Assembly (NCBI GenBank): GCA_034429275.1
Contig: DAOUFU010000151.1
Coordinates: forward strand, 3,761-67,760
Length of the DNA stretch: 64,000 nucleotides
Source of the DNA: DAOUFU01 sp034429275
GTDB lineage: Bacteria; Chloroflexota; Anaerolineae; Aggregatilineales; Aggregatilineaceae
Direction: 5' to 3'
Below are positions 42,236 through 52,275 of this stretch, piece after piece; the stretch's first letter is position 1; each line of letters starts with the position of its first letter. The position numbers were made by a program, and so were the translations under genes. The notes beneath the pieces were generated by a model. It was given only the letters and a program-made list of their open reading frames with translations, was not told where the DNA came from and did not search any database.

Positions 42236-43990
42236 ATGTTGCGAACGCATAAATGCGGAGAGTTACGAAGCAGCCATGTGGGCCAACAGGTAACATTGGC
42301 CGGTTGGGTGGGGCGCATCCGGCAGCATGGCGTATTGAATTTTATCGACCTGCGCGATCGCTACGGCATCGTGCAAGTCGTGGCTGAGGATGCGGCGCGC
42401 GATCTGAAACTGGAATACGTGATTCAGGTCAAAGGCACTGTCGTCGCACGGCCGGAAGGCATGGATAACCCCAACCTGGCAACTGGAGCAGTCGAAGTCC
42501 ACGCCGAGTCGATTAAACTTCTCAATCCGGCGCGCACGACTCCCTTTGCCATCGATGGAGCCACAGACATCGATCCCACGGTGCGCATGAAATACCGTTA
42601 TCTCGATCTGCGCCGCCCGCGCGTCCAGCGCAACCTGATCTTGCGCCACCAGATCGTCAAAATGATGCGCGACTATCTGGCCGATCAAGACTTCGTTGAG
42701 ATCGAAACCCCTATCCTGTTCAAAACGACGCCCGAAGGCGCGCGCGATTATCTCGTTCCCAGCCGTGTACACCCTGGCCATTTTTATGCCCTACCCCAAT
42801 CGCCCCAGCAGCTCAAACAGCTTCTGATGGTGGCCGGATTCGACCGCTACTTCCAGATCGCACGCTGCTTCCGCGATGAAGACCTGCGTGCCGACCGCCA
42901 GCCCGAATTCACTCAGCTCGACATTGAAATGAGCTTCATCGAGCAAGCCGACATCATGGATCTGATCGAAAAGCTCTACACCATGATCACCCAAAAACTG
43001 AGCGATCGACAGATCATGTTCACGCCCTTTCCACGTCTTTCAAAACCGGAGGCGCTGGCACGCTTCGGCACTGATCGGCCCGATCTACGCTTCGGCATGG
43101 AGCTAACTGATCTTTCCGACCTGGTAGCTGGCAGCGAATTCGGGGTCTTCAAGAGCGCGCTGGAAGCCGGTGGCCAGGTGAAGGGTATCAACGCGACAGG
43201 CTGTGGAGACTACACTCGTAAGCAGCAGGATGAGCTGGAAGAATTCGTCAAGCAGTATGGCGCGAAGGGCCTGCTTCGAATGCAGATTCAGCCCGATGGC
43301 ACGGTGCGCTCTCCAGTCGGCAAATACCTCTCGGAGGAAGCGCAGGCGGCCATTGTTGCGCGCATGGGCGCTCAGCCCGGTGACCTGGTCTTGATCGTGG
43401 CTGACCAGCCCGCCGTTGTCGCCGAAGCCCTCGGCGAGCTTCGCCTGGAACTCGGCAGCCGCCTGGGGCTGCGCGATGACAACGTGCTGGCGTTTACCTG
43501 GATCACAGGATTCCCGCTGTTTGACTGGAACGAGAAAGAAAACCGCTGGGATCCATCTCATCATCTGTTCACCGCGCCGGTCGAGGAAGACATCCCTCTG
43601 CTGGATACCGATCCCGGCAGGGTACGCGGGCAGCAGCACGACCTGGTGTGCAATGGGTATGAGATCGGCGGCGGCAGCATCCGAATCCATGACCGCACGC
43701 TGCAGGAGAAAATTTTCGAGCTGATCGGGCTGGACCTTCCGACTGCTCGCGAACGATTTGGGCATATGATCGAGGCATTTGAATACGGCGCGCCGCCGCA
43801 TGGCGGTATCGCGATGGGCATCGACCGCATCACCATGCTGCTGGCCGGGGCCAAAGCAATCCGCGACGTGATCGCTTTCCCCAAGACCCAACAGGCGACC
43901 GATCTCATGGCCGATACGCCCAGCATCGTTGACGAATCCCAACTCGCAGAGCTGCACATCCGCGTTGTCACCGACAACGCCAAAAAATAA
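42236..43990 (+). CDS. aspS: Aspartyl-tRNA synthetase
   Basis: This 584-residue class II synthetase charges tRNA with aspartate. An N-terminal OB anticodon-binding domain (VTLAGWVGRIRQHGVLNFIDLRDRYG) precedes the catalytic core with motif 2 (FQIARCFRDEDLRADRQPEFTQLD) and motif 3 (GGIAMGIDRITMLLAG). The bacterial GAD insertion lies about residues 290-410. The ATG at 42236 (MLRTHKCGEL) has GGAGG six bases upstream. Whether it also charges tRNA-Asn (non-discriminating type) cannot be told here. Confidence 0.96.
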   Translation: MLRTHKCGELRSSHVGQQVTLAGWVGRIRQHGVLNFIDLRDRYGIVQVVAEDAARDLKLEYVIQVKGTVVARPEGMDNPNLATGAVEVHAESIKLLNPARTTPFAIDGATDIDPTVRMKYRYLDLRRPRVQRNLILRHQIVKMMRDYLADQDFVEIETPILFKTTPEGARDYLVPSRVHPGHFYALPQSPQQLKQLLMVAGFDRYFQIARCFRDEDLRADRQPEFTQLDIEMSFIEQADIMDLIEKLYTMITQKLSDRQIMFTPFPRLSKPEALARFGTDRPDLRFGMELTDLSDLVAGSEFGVFKSALEAGGQVKGINATGCGDYTRKQQDELEEFVKQYGAKGLLRMQIQPDGTVRSPVGKYLSEEAQAAIVARMGAQPGDLVLIVADQPAVVAEALGELRLELGSRLGLRDDNVLAFTWITGFPLFDWNEKENRWDPSHHLFTAPVEEDIPLLDTDPGRVRGQQHDLVCNGYEIGGGSIRIHDRTLQEKIFELIGLDLPTARERFGHMIEAFEYGAPPHGGIAMGIDRITMLLAGAKAIRDVIAFPKTQQATDLMADTPSIVDESQLAELHIRVVTDNAKK

Positions 43991-44039
43991 GCGTCCGCCC
44001 GGCAATTGCTGCGCAGTGCCCAATGACATATACTTCTAG

Positions 44040-44073
44040 CGCCCCAGCGATCCTGTTTGCCTGGGGCGTTTTT
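44040..44073 (+). terminator. Intrinsic terminator after aspS
   Basis: CGCCCCAG (44040-44047) pairs with CTGGGGCG (44061-44068), followed by five T. It lies about 50 bases past the aspS stop. Confidence 0.88.
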
Positions 44074-44178
44074 CCAGGACTCATTGTCAGGCCGGGCAGG
44101 TCCTTTGAAAACTTGCCAGATAGTGGTCGTTGGCTTTATTGTCTTCGTTAGGTTGGCCATACTGCAAAGGGGATTCAC

Positions 44179-45150
44179 ATGACTCATGCGCTCATTACCG
44201 GCGGAGCCGGGTTCATTGGCAGCCACCTGGCCGAAAAACTGCTGGCGGACGGCTACCGCGTAACCATCATCGACAACCTGTCAACCGGGCGGTTCGAAAA
44301 TATCGCCCATCTTGCCGATGTCGTGCCCGAATTCCGCTATGCCATCGAAGACATCCGCAACGCGCCGGTGATGGACCGCCTGGTCAGTGAATGCGACATC
44401 ATCTATCACTTGGCAGCAGCGGTCGGTGTGTTTTCTATCGTGCACAGCCCGATCGATACTCTCGAAGTGAACGTCGGAGGCACGGAGATCGTGCTGCAAA
44501 CCGCGCGGCGTTATCGCAAACGGGTATTGATCGCTTCGACCTCCGAAGTATACGGAAAAGGGGTCAAGATTCCGTTTAGTGAAGATGATGATCGAATCCT
44601 GGGCGCAACGACCAAGAGCCGGTGGAGCTATGCGGCATCAAAAGAGCTGGATGAATTCCTGGGCCTGGCCTATCACCAGGCCGTGGGCCTGTCGGTGACC
44701 ATCTTCCGCCTGTTCAACACAGTGGGGCCGCGCCAGGTGGGGCATTACGGTATGGTGGTGCCGCGCTTTGTGCAGTGGGCGCTCGCTAATGAGCCGATCC
44801 AGATTTATGGCGACGGTCAGCAAAGCCGATGCTTCGGCAATGTGTACGATGTGGTGAATGCCATCAAAGGCCTGGGAGAGAGTAAAGACGTTGCGGGCGA
44901 AGTCTTCAACATCGGCTCGCACGAAGAAGTGACGATCCAGGAACTGGCCGAGCGCGTTATCGCCCGCACTGACAGCAAGTCGGAAATCGTCTATGTGCCC
45001 TACGAGAAAGCCTATGCTGCCGGGTTCGAGGACATGCGCCGCCGCGTTCCCGACATCAGCAAGATCAAAAAAGCCATCGGGTGGGAGCCAACAACCCCGC
45101 TCGATGTCACTATCGATCAGATCGTGGACTTTTTCAAAAAACGCGCCTAG
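44179..45150 (+). CDS. NAD-dependent nucleotide-sugar epimerase/dehydratase
   Basis: This 323-residue extended short-chain dehydrogenase has the NAD motif GGAGFIGSHLAEKL (8-21), the YHLAAAVGV strand, the active-site pair Tyr-x3-Lys in SYAASKELDE, a conserved RLFNTVGPRQ, and NVYDVVNAI. This fits UDP-glucose 4-epimerase, UDP-glucuronate decarboxylase or related enzymes; the exact sugar is not decidable. It has its own gap after the aspS terminator and is convergent with the SLC13 gene. Confidence 0.88.
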   Translation: MTHALITGGAGFIGSHLAEKLLADGYRVTIIDNLSTGRFENIAHLADVVPEFRYAIEDIRNAPVMDRLVSECDIIYHLAAAVGVFSIVHSPIDTLEVNVGGTEIVLQTARRYRKRVLIASTSEVYGKGVKIPFSEDDDRILGATTKSRWSYAASKELDEFLGLAYHQAVGLSVTIFRLFNTVGPRQVGHYGMVVPRFVQWALANEPIQIYGDGQQSRCFGNVYDVVNAIKGLGESKDVAGEVFNIGSHEEVTIQELAERVIARTDSKSEIVYVPYEKAYAAGFEDMRRRVPDISKIKKAIGWEPTTPLDVTIDQIVDFFKKRA

Positions 45151-45158
45151 CACCCTGC

Positions 45159-46949
45159 TCAGCGAATATTCCAAAAGAGGATCAAGCCGAGCAGAAGTGC
45201 CAGCAGCGCGATAACCGTCATTAAAACGCCGATCTTCAGGAAATCACGAGGTTCATACCCACCCGGTCCCATGATCAGGATGTTGACCGGGTGGGCGATG
45301 GGTGTTATGAATGCCATCGAGCAGGCAATGGCGACGGCCACACTCATTGCCTGAGGATTCACCCCCATTTGCAGTGCCGCATTAATCGCTACCGGTCCCA
45401 CCAGCAGGGCGGCCACCTGGCCGCCAATTACCTGCGTAATTAGCACGGTCAACACGGTCATCGCGCCGATCAGAGCCATCGGACTGTCCGCATGAGTGAT
45501 CACCCAGCCTCCCAGGCGATCAGCCATCCCTGTATCAGCAATCGCAATGCTCAAGGGCAACATCCCGGCCACCAAAAAGATTACGCGCCATTCAATCGCC
45601 TTGTAGAACTCTTCCATGGTCAGGCAACCGCTCAATACCATCGCGGCAGCACCGGCAATCATCATCTGCGGCAGCGGCAGCAGGTCAAGGATTGCGACAG
45701 CCAGGACCACTGCCGTAATCCCAATGGCGTAGGGGGCTTTTTCCGGGCGAAGCGAAAACTCGGTGTAACTGAGCGTGGGTACGATGAAATCTCGCGTACT
45801 TGCCAGGGCCTGTACTTGTTCCGGCTTGCCCAGAACAAGCAAAGCGTCACCCACCTGCAATGGCATAGTCCCCACATCGGTGCGATAGCTGCGCCCCTCG
45901 CGCCATAGCGCGACCACCGTCAGCCCCGACTGGCTGCGGAATCGCAGCTGCGTCAGGCTTTGACCCACTACATTCGAGCGTGGAGCGACCACAATCTCCA
46001 CCGGTTCGACGTTCAACCGCCGGGAATGAGCCAGAACATCGGGATCGTCCAGCAAACGGGTTCCCCACTCAACCAATTTTTCGACCCGCTCTTTTCGTCC
46101 AACAATCAACAGAATATCCGATGCCCGGATTTTATGGTCGCACCCCGGCCCATAGGTCGTGTTGCGCCCATGCCGGATAGACAACACGGTGAGACCCAAC
46201 TTCTCACCAATCCCGCTTTCGCCAATAGTTTTACCTGCAACCCGCGACTCGGCCAGGACCTGGACCTGCCAGATACGCTCATCCAACTGGTACGTATGCC
46301 GCAGATTCGGCTGGGTGAGCGCCTGCGCAAACGACTCGCGAGAAGGCAGCATTCGCCTGCCAAAAGGGAGCATCGCGACCAGCCCGGCAAACACAATCAG
46401 CCCGCCGGTGGGTATGAAGTCCACCATTCCCAGGCCCTTCAGTCCACGCTCCTCCAGCAGCCCGCCCATCACAATGTTGGCAGTGGTGAGATAGGTCGCC
46501 ATTCCGCCTACCAGCGTGCCAAAAGCCATGGGCATCAGCAGTTTTGAGGGCCGCACACCAGACACCCGGCCTACGCGCACAGCAGCAGGCAGCATGACTG
46601 CACCCGCCGCCACATTGTTCATCACCAGCGAGAGCGTCGCCCCAGCCAACATGAATAAAGAGACCAGTCGGACTTCCGATCCCTGGCCCAGGTTGTTTAG
46701 CGCTTCGGCGATCCAGTGTGCCACGCCTGTTTCCTCGAGCGCTTTGGTGATCACAAACAGGCCGATCAATGTGATCACCACGTTGCTGCTAAACCCAGAA
46801 AATGCCTGCTGCGTGCTCACCAGGCCGGTCAGACTTAGCGTTAGCATCATCAAGAGCGCGACCAGCTCGATCTTCAGCCGGGTCGCGAAGATCAATACAA
46901 ACATGCCGATCACGACCACAATCAGCAGGATTTCATGATCCGTCAGCAT
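45159..46949 (-). CDS. SLC13-type anion/dicarboxylate transporter with two RCK_C domains
   Basis: This 596-residue membrane carrier of the DASS/SLC13 (ArsB-like) superfamily has hydrophobic helices in two blocks (about 1-200 and 390-596). Between them lie two cytosolic RCK_C (TrkA-C) domains: WQVQVLAESRVAGKTIGESGIGEKLGLTVLSI, and VVAPRSNVVGQSLTQLRFRSQSGLTVVAL, each ending in a VGDALLVLG-like strand. These are ligand-binding regulatory modules. The second half opens with AVAILDLLPLPQMMIAGAAAMVLSG. Substrate could be sulfate, a dicarboxylate or another anion. It is convergent with the epimerase gene. Confidence 0.88.
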   Translation of the reverse strand: MLTDHEILLIVVVIGMFVLIFATRLKIELVALLMMLTLSLTGLVSTQQAFSGFSSNVVITLIGLFVITKALEETGVAHWIAEALNNLGQGSEVRLVSLFMLAGATLSLVMNNVAAGAVMLPAAVRVGRVSGVRPSKLLMPMAFGTLVGGMATYLTTANIVMGGLLEERGLKGLGMVDFIPTGGLIVFAGLVAMLPFGRRMLPSRESFAQALTQPNLRHTYQLDERIWQVQVLAESRVAGKTIGESGIGEKLGLTVLSIRHGRNTTYGPGCDHKIRASDILLIVGRKERVEKLVEWGTRLLDDPDVLAHSRRLNVEPVEIVVAPRSNVVGQSLTQLRFRSQSGLTVVALWREGRSYRTDVGTMPLQVGDALLVLGKPEQVQALASTRDFIVPTLSYTEFSLRPEKAPYAIGITAVVLAVAILDLLPLPQMMIAGAAAMVLSGCLTMEEFYKAIEWRVIFLVAGMLPLSIAIADTGMADRLGGWVITHADSPMALIGAMTVLTVLITQVIGGQVAALLVGPVAINAALQMGVNPQAMSVAVAIACSMAFITPIAHPVNILIMGPGGYEPRDFLKIGVLMTVIALLALLLGLILFWNIR

Positions 46950-47022
46950 CGACTTTTTCCCAAAAAACGCATGCCGTCACTCCCGACCCACACAGCACTA
47001 CCCTTCAGGACACCTGCCCCGT

Positions 47023-47028
47023 TATAAT
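47023..47028 (+). promoter_or_regulatory. Consensus -10 box (TATAAT)
   Basis: A perfect TATAAT lies in the gap between the divergent SLC13 and aminotransferase genes, about 80 bases before the chosen aminotransferase start. No convincing -35 hexamer is 16-18 bases upstream. Confidence 0.35.
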
Positions 47029-47106
47029 GGTGCCGCACACTCATTTTTGCCACATTCCAAACCAACTGCCGGAACCGACCCCATGCCCGGCCTGCAAGGA
47101 TTGTCT

Positions 47107-48567
47107 ATGACCGCCAGCGATCACTCCACTCACCTCTCCCAGATCACACACGATCCCGACTATGATGCTGCCCTGCGCGCCTTTCAACGAGACTATCCGG
47201 AATTCGATGTAGATGCAGTTGCCGCCTTGCGCGCCAAAGAATACAGCCGCCTGGACGAACAGGCGCATATCTATCTCGATTACACCGGCGGTGGTCTCTA
47301 CGCCCAGAGCCAGCTTGATGCGCACATGGCCCTGCTGCGGAGCGGGGTGTTTGGCAACCCCCATTCACAGAATCCCACCTCGCAGGCCATGACCGCCCTG
47401 GCCGAACACGCCCGCGCTTTTGTATTGGGGTATTTCAATGCCTCACCGGACGAATACGCGGCGATCTTCACACAGAATGCCAGCGGAGCGCTCAAGCTGG
47501 TCGGGGAATCTTACCCATTCGAGCCAGGCGCGCACTATATGCTTCTGTTCGATAATCACAACTCGGTCAATGGCATCCGCGAATTCGCACGCGCCAAAGG
47601 GGCAAAAGTCACCTACGCCCAGGTATTACCGCCCGATCTGCGCCTGGACGAAAACGCACTGATGACCCTGCTCGATTCGGCCCCTTCTGGGGTGAACAAG
47701 CTGTTCGCCTACCCGGCCCAGTCCAATTTTTCCGGCGTCCAGCACGACCTGGCCTGGATCAAGCGAGCGCAAGATCGCGGTTGGGATGTGCTGCTGGATG
47801 CAGCCGCCTTCGCGCCCACCAACCGCCTTGATCTGAGCGTCTGGCATCCGGACTTTGTCCCGCTCTCGTTTTATAAGATATTCGGCTATCCCACCGGCAT
47901 TGGCTGCCTGATCGCGCGCCGCGACAAGCTCGAAAAATTGCGCCGTCCCTGGTTTGCCGGAGGCACAATCACTATCGCATCGGTTCAGGGCGACGGTTAC
48001 TATCTCGAAGAAGGCGAAGCGGGCTTCGAGGATGGAACCATCGACTATCTGAACTGGCCTGCCGTCGAGATCGGTCTCCAGCACATCACCAGCATCGGCA
48101 TCGATACCATTCACGCGCGTGTGATGGCGCTCACCGGCTGGCTGTTGACTCACCTGCTCGATCTGCGCCATAGTAACGGCAAGCCGTTGATCACACTCTA
48201 CGGTCCCACCACAACCGAACGGCGAGGCGGGACCGTCACCATCAATTTCTACGACCCGGCGGGTCACCTGTTCGACTACCGAATGGTCGAAGCCGAAGCG
48301 AACGCCCTCAATATTTCGCTGCGCACCGGTTGTTTTTGTAACCCTGGCGCAGGTGAAAAGGCACACGGCCTGACCGAAGCACAACTGGCCGACTGCTTCA
48401 AGCGCCCGGAGCGTATGACCTTCGAGCAGTTCATCACCGCCATGCATGGCAAGGGCGAAGATACCGTCGGCGCGATCCGTGTGTCGGTGGGCATCGCGAG
48501 CAACTTCGCCGATGTCTACCGCTTCTGGCAGTTTGCGCGCACCTTCTGCGACCGCTCCGCCGGATAG
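47107..48567 (+). CDS. Class V aminotransferase (MoCo sulfurase/cysteine desulfurase-like)
   Basis: This 486-residue PLP enzyme of the NifS/MOCOS branch has IYLDYTGGGLYAQSQLDAH, FTQNASGALKLVGESYPF, DNHNSVNGIREFA, LFAYPAQSNFSG, LLDAAAFAPTN and the PLP lysine in VPLSFYKIFGYPTGIGCLI. The last is almost the sequence of the N-terminal domain of molybdenum-cofactor sulfurase. RTGCFCNPGAGE supplies cysteines late in the chain. The C-terminal MOSC domain of eukaryotic MOCOS is absent. I use the ATG at 47107 with AAGGA six bases upstream; an ATG at 47083 is also in frame. The stop abuts the convergent dehydrogenase stop with no gap. Confidence 0.83.
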   Translation: MTASDHSTHLSQITHDPDYDAALRAFQRDYPEFDVDAVAALRAKEYSRLDEQAHIYLDYTGGGLYAQSQLDAHMALLRSGVFGNPHSQNPTSQAMTALAEHARAFVLGYFNASPDEYAAIFTQNASGALKLVGESYPFEPGAHYMLLFDNHNSVNGIREFARAKGAKVTYAQVLPPDLRLDENALMTLLDSAPSGVNKLFAYPAQSNFSGVQHDLAWIKRAQDRGWDVLLDAAAFAPTNRLDLSVWHPDFVPLSFYKIFGYPTGIGCLIARRDKLEKLRRPWFAGGTITIASVQGDGYYLEEGEAGFEDGTIDYLNWPAVEIGLQHITSIGIDTIHARVMALTGWLLTHLLDLRHSNGKPLITLYGPTTTERRGGTVTINFYDPAGHLFDYRMVEAEANALNISLRTGCFCNPGAGEKAHGLTEAQLADCFKRPERMTFEQFITAMHGKGEDTVGAIRVSVGIASNFADVYRFWQFARTFCDRSAG

Positions 48568-49659
48568 TTACCGGGCACGGCGCTGGGCGTCAATGATGAT
48601 TTTGTGCACGTTGTCCTCATACGCTGCATTGAGCGCGAAGGCGTGTGGCACTTCGTCCAGCGCGAAATGGTGCGAGACCAGGCTTTCGAGATCGAGCACG
48701 TCAGGGCCGGCGGTCGCCAGTTGGATCGCACGCGGATAGGTGTGCTTCATCCGCCGCACCATCATGATCGTCAGTCCTTTTCGCCGCGCAACCGAAGCCT
48801 TCAGCACCACCGTGTCTTCTTCCTCCGGGATGCCGGCCACCACCAGCCGTCCCCCGGCGCGCAAAGTATCGGCGGCCTGCTGAACCGATGCATCGGCCCA
48901 GGCGACCTCAAAGGCCACATCCACGCCGCGCCCATGAGTCTGTTCCATCACCAGCGCGCCGGGATCGCCGTGATCAAGTGTCCAGGCTGCTGTCGCGCCC
49001 CATTCCAACGCCTTTTGCACACGCCAGGGGAAGCGATCAAACGCGAAGATCGGATCGGCCCCGGCCAGTTTGGCCAGCCGCAGCACCAACAGGCCCACCG
49101 GGCCGCAGCCGTGCACCGTGACGCTGTGAGCCACCCGCAGCTTGCCCAGGTCCACCGTGTGCAGCGCCACGCCGAGCACTTCCAGCAGCGTGCCACCCCC
49201 ATCGCTGATCGAATCGGGGATTGGGAAGCAGTTGTGCGCGCGCACAACGAGCTGTTCTTGCAGCGCACCGTCGAGCGTGCCCAGACCGTGAAAAGTATGG
49301 TGAGGGCACAGATTGGGGTGCCCGGTCAGGCACAGCTCGCATACCCCACAGTGATTCGCCGGGTCCACGGCCACACGCTGCCCCAGCTTGAGCGGCTGAT
49401 GCAGGCCATCAAGCGCGCCCTCCCCTAGCGCAATGATCTCCCCCATGAATTCATGTCCCAGGATCAGGGGACGCTGTTGGCCGGGCATGTCCTTGTGACC
49501 GGTGTTGCCGGTATTGCCGGTCTTATACATGTGCAGATCGGACCCGCAAATCCCTACCGCGCCCACGCGCAGCAGGACCTCACCCGCGCCGGGCGCAGCG
49601 GGAAGAGGCATGTCTTCGAGTCGAATATCGCGAGGGCCATACAAACGTGCAGCTAACAT
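48568..49659 (-). CDS. Zinc-dependent alcohol dehydrogenase (MDR family)
   Basis: This 363-residue medium-chain dehydrogenase has a catalytic zinc site (VGICGSDLHMYK and GHEFMGEI), a structural zinc lobe (CGVCELCLTGHPNLC), and a nucleotide fold (VTVHGCGPVGLLVLRLA). It resembles sorbitol/threonine-type and L-galactonate-type dehydrogenases, so a sugar or polyol is the likely substrate. The ATG at 49659 has AAGGAG eight bases upstream. It follows the GH94 gene by 14 bases and is probably co-transcribed with it. Confidence 0.88.
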   Translation of the reverse strand: MLAARLYGPRDIRLEDMPLPAAPGAGEVLLRVGAVGICGSDLHMYKTGNTGNTGHKDMPGQQRPLILGHEFMGEIIALGEGALDGLHQPLKLGQRVAVDPANHCGVCELCLTGHPNLCPHHTFHGLGTLDGALQEQLVVRAHNCFPIPDSISDGGGTLLEVLGVALHTVDLGKLRVAHSVTVHGCGPVGLLVLRLAKLAGADPIFAFDRFPWRVQKALEWGATAAWTLDHGDPGALVMEQTHGRGVDVAFEVAWADASVQQAADTLRAGGRLVVAGIPEEEDTVVLKASVARRKGLTIMMVRRMKHTYPRAIQLATAGPDVLDLESLVSHHFALDEVPHAFALNAAYEDNVHKIIIDAQRRAR

Positions 49660-49673
49660 CGATCCACTCCTTG

Positions 49674-52085
49674 TCATCCCATCAATACGTCAACACGATG
49701 AACCGCCCCATCCTCGAAGATCGGCACGACGACACCTTCGAGCGGCTGACCATCCACTTCGACCGACATCACGCCTTTCATGACCCGGTTGGGGTTGCTC
49801 ACCCGGATGTCATAACGCGCGCCCCGGTAGCGGCGAATCATGCGGAATCCTTCCCATTCTGCCGGGATGCACGGGTCGATCAACAGCCCGCGATAGGTTG
49901 CGCGCACGCCGAGGATATACTGAGTTGCCGCCTGGTACACCCACGACGCCGTACCCGACAACCAACTGTTGCGCCCCAATCCAAACTGGGGATGCTCGTC
50001 GCCCAGGATATTCTGAGCATAAGCATAGGGTTCGCACTCATACACGTCGATCACGTCATTCTTGGCGGCGGGGTTGATCTGGTGATAATACTCAAACGCG
50101 CGGTCGCCGCGCCCTAGCATGGTCTCCGCGATCATCACCCAGGGATTCGCGTGCAAAAAGATGCCGCCGTTCTCTTTCGCGCCTGGCGGATAGGTGCTGA
50201 CACCGCCGAGTTTGGGGTCCCAACCGTTGCAGCCCGGCACACTCAACTTGATGCCGTTGGATGTGTTCAGATACTTACGCACCGCGTCGAGCGCCATCTG
50301 CGCGCGTTCGGGCGTGGCAAAGCCGGAGAGCACCGGCCACGATTGCCCATTGGTGAAGATTTGCCCGATGGTATTGGTGCGCGAGCCGAGTGGTTTTCCC
50401 TCTGGATCGAAATACCGCACGTACCACTCGCCATCCCAGCCGTGCTCGTTGACTGCGTTTTTCATGGCCTCATAGTACGAACGGAACTGGTCCACGTTGG
50501 CTGTTAACCCGCGGTGTTCAGCCAGCGCGATCAGTTCACGCAGCGCCACGCCGTATAGATTGGCTGTGAACAGCGATTCCGCCCCATGATGCAGATTGAT
50601 CGTATCGTTCCAGTCGGCAAAGCCCGCCAGGGGCAGCCCATGCGCGCCGGTATGAGTGCGCGTGAATTCGATAGCGCGCAGCATGTGATCCCACACCGTG
50701 CCGGATTCGAGCGATTGGCCGTGTGCGTCCTTGTCATAGTAGGGCACCACCTGGTCCAGGAAAGCAAAATCGCCCGTCTCTTTGAGGTACGCGCAGACCG
50801 CCAGGATGATCCACAAGTGATCATCGCTGTAAAAATCGGGGCGATTCGGGTCTTCGGCAGCATCCCCGATGGTCGCTTCCATCGTCAGCGGGAAAAACTG
50901 GTGCATGGCATATCCCTCGCGCATCTGCACGCTGAGCAGCTTGACCATCAGCGCCTTAGCCTCATCGGGGATGTGTGCCACCACACCCATGATATCCTGC
51001 GAGCTGTCGCGGAAACCCATGCCGCGCTGGCCCAGCCCCAACTGGTAGAGCGAAAGATAGCGCGACCAATTGAAGGTGGTATGACATTGGCGCGGGTGAT
51101 GGATGTTCAACATGCTGTTCATGCTGGCAACCGGTGTCTCGACCTGGATCGTCCCCAAAAAGCCGGACCAATATGCGCCAAGCTCCGCCAACGCCCTATC
51201 GATCTGGCTTTCATCGCGGTAGCGACGAATGCCCGGCAGCGCATCCTGAGCGCCTGCCGCCTGCCCCAACTGGGTAATCAAGCGCCGCGAGTCGCCCGGT
51301 TGCAGTGTGCCCAGGTGATGCATCAGCGCGGCGATATTATCCCCACGCCGTGCTTCGTAATTGCCCAGTTCTGCCTGCTGCAAGCTCACCGGCGCAGCCC
51401 ATGAACCATATTCGTTGCGGCCCAGGAACTTTTTGCGGTCGGTCTCGAAGGACGATGCCGGAAGGTTGGAAGTGAAGAAATTTTCGCGGCGGCCTTTGTG
51501 CATGAAGGCGTACTGCATCAAGACGGTGAACTCGCCATCGCGCACGCAGTCACTTTGCATGGTTTGCGGCACCCAGTCGGCATTGTTGAACTGCTTGAGC
51601 GCATCGAAATGGGTATACTCGACTACAGGAATCGCATCTAGTTCTACTGGCTGATGGCCCACATTGGTCAATCGAATATCCTGGATCACGCGCGCATCAC
51701 CGAGGGGCACGAAGATGGTAATCTCGGCCCGGATGCTGTAGAACTCGGTCACCCAGCGCGAATAGCCCATCCCGATGTGGCACTCAAAACGGTCATAGGG
51801 ATCGAGCGTGGGCACCAGAAAAGGCGAAAAAACCTGATACCCGCTCGCCGATTTGAGCCGCACATACAGGGTAGAACCTTTGAAATCCGCGCTGGGCAAC
51901 TGGGGGATATATTTGGTGATCCGGTTGAGGCCGGGATCGTCTTTGCAGATCAACAGGCCGCCGGTGTGATCTACCAACCCGCCAAAGGCGAGTGTGCCCA
52001 CATAGTTGATCCACTTGACAGGGGTCATCGGGTTGGTGATCACATACTCGCGGTTGGCGTCATCAAAAAAACCATACGTGGTCAT
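49674..52085 (-). CDS. GH94 cellobiose/chitobiose-type phosphorylase
   Basis: This 803-residue inverting phosphorylase splits a beta-linked disaccharide with phosphate, giving a sugar 1-phosphate. From the first residues (YGFFDDANREYVITNPMTP) it follows cellobiose phosphorylase: CHIGMGYSRW, GLGQRGMGFRDSSQDIMG, the catalytic aspartate in AGFADWNDTI, STYPPGAKENGGIF and NPWVMIAETMLGRG. There is no signal peptide, so it acts on imported disaccharide, plausibly one brought in by an importer like that at the window start. GGAGG lies ten bases upstream. Cellobiose versus laminaribiose or others is undecided. Confidence 0.92.
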   Translation of the reverse strand: MTTYGFFDDANREYVITNPMTPVKWINYVGTLAFGGLVDHTGGLLICKDDPGLNRITKYIPQLPSADFKGSTLYVRLKSASGYQVFSPFLVPTLDPYDRFECHIGMGYSRWVTEFYSIRAEITIFVPLGDARVIQDIRLTNVGHQPVELDAIPVVEYTHFDALKQFNNADWVPQTMQSDCVRDGEFTVLMQYAFMHKGRRENFFTSNLPASSFETDRKKFLGRNEYGSWAAPVSLQQAELGNYEARRGDNIAALMHHLGTLQPGDSRRLITQLGQAAGAQDALPGIRRYRDESQIDRALAELGAYWSGFLGTIQVETPVASMNSMLNIHHPRQCHTTFNWSRYLSLYQLGLGQRGMGFRDSSQDIMGVVAHIPDEAKALMVKLLSVQMREGYAMHQFFPLTMEATIGDAAEDPNRPDFYSDDHLWIILAVCAYLKETGDFAFLDQVVPYYDKDAHGQSLESGTVWDHMLRAIEFTRTHTGAHGLPLAGFADWNDTINLHHGAESLFTANLYGVALRELIALAEHRGLTANVDQFRSYYEAMKNAVNEHGWDGEWYVRYFDPEGKPLGSRTNTIGQIFTNGQSWPVLSGFATPERAQMALDAVRKYLNTSNGIKLSVPGCNGWDPKLGGVSTYPPGAKENGGIFLHANPWVMIAETMLGRGDRAFEYYHQINPAAKNDVIDVYECEPYAYAQNILGDEHPQFGLGRNSWLSGTASWVYQAATQYILGVRATYRGLLIDPCIPAEWEGFRMIRRYRGARYDIRVSNPNRVMKGVMSVEVDGQPLEGVVVPIFEDGAVHRVDVLMG

Positions 52086-52238
52086 CGGTCAAGTTCCTCC
52101 GGCATGAGCTAAGCAGCGCGATTATAGCCCGGCTCTGGCCAACACAGCAGTGCAAAATGACACGACTTCGCCAGATTACCGTGTGCCGCCGCTCACTCTG
52201 GAGAAATTCGCCCGAATCGGGTACGCTATTACCGTTCT

Positions 52239-52252
52239 TGAAAACGATTACA
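52239..52252. promoter_or_regulatory. LacI/CcpA-type operator candidate
   Basis: TGAAAACGATTACA matches the cre/LacI-family consensus TGWAARCGYTWNCA at 13 of 14 positions. It lies 23 bases before the sugar-kinase start, in the 190-base gap to the divergent GH94 gene, so one repressor could control both. Confidence 0.45.
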
Positions 52253-52275
52253 ACTGCTATAGGGAGGATTACCTC

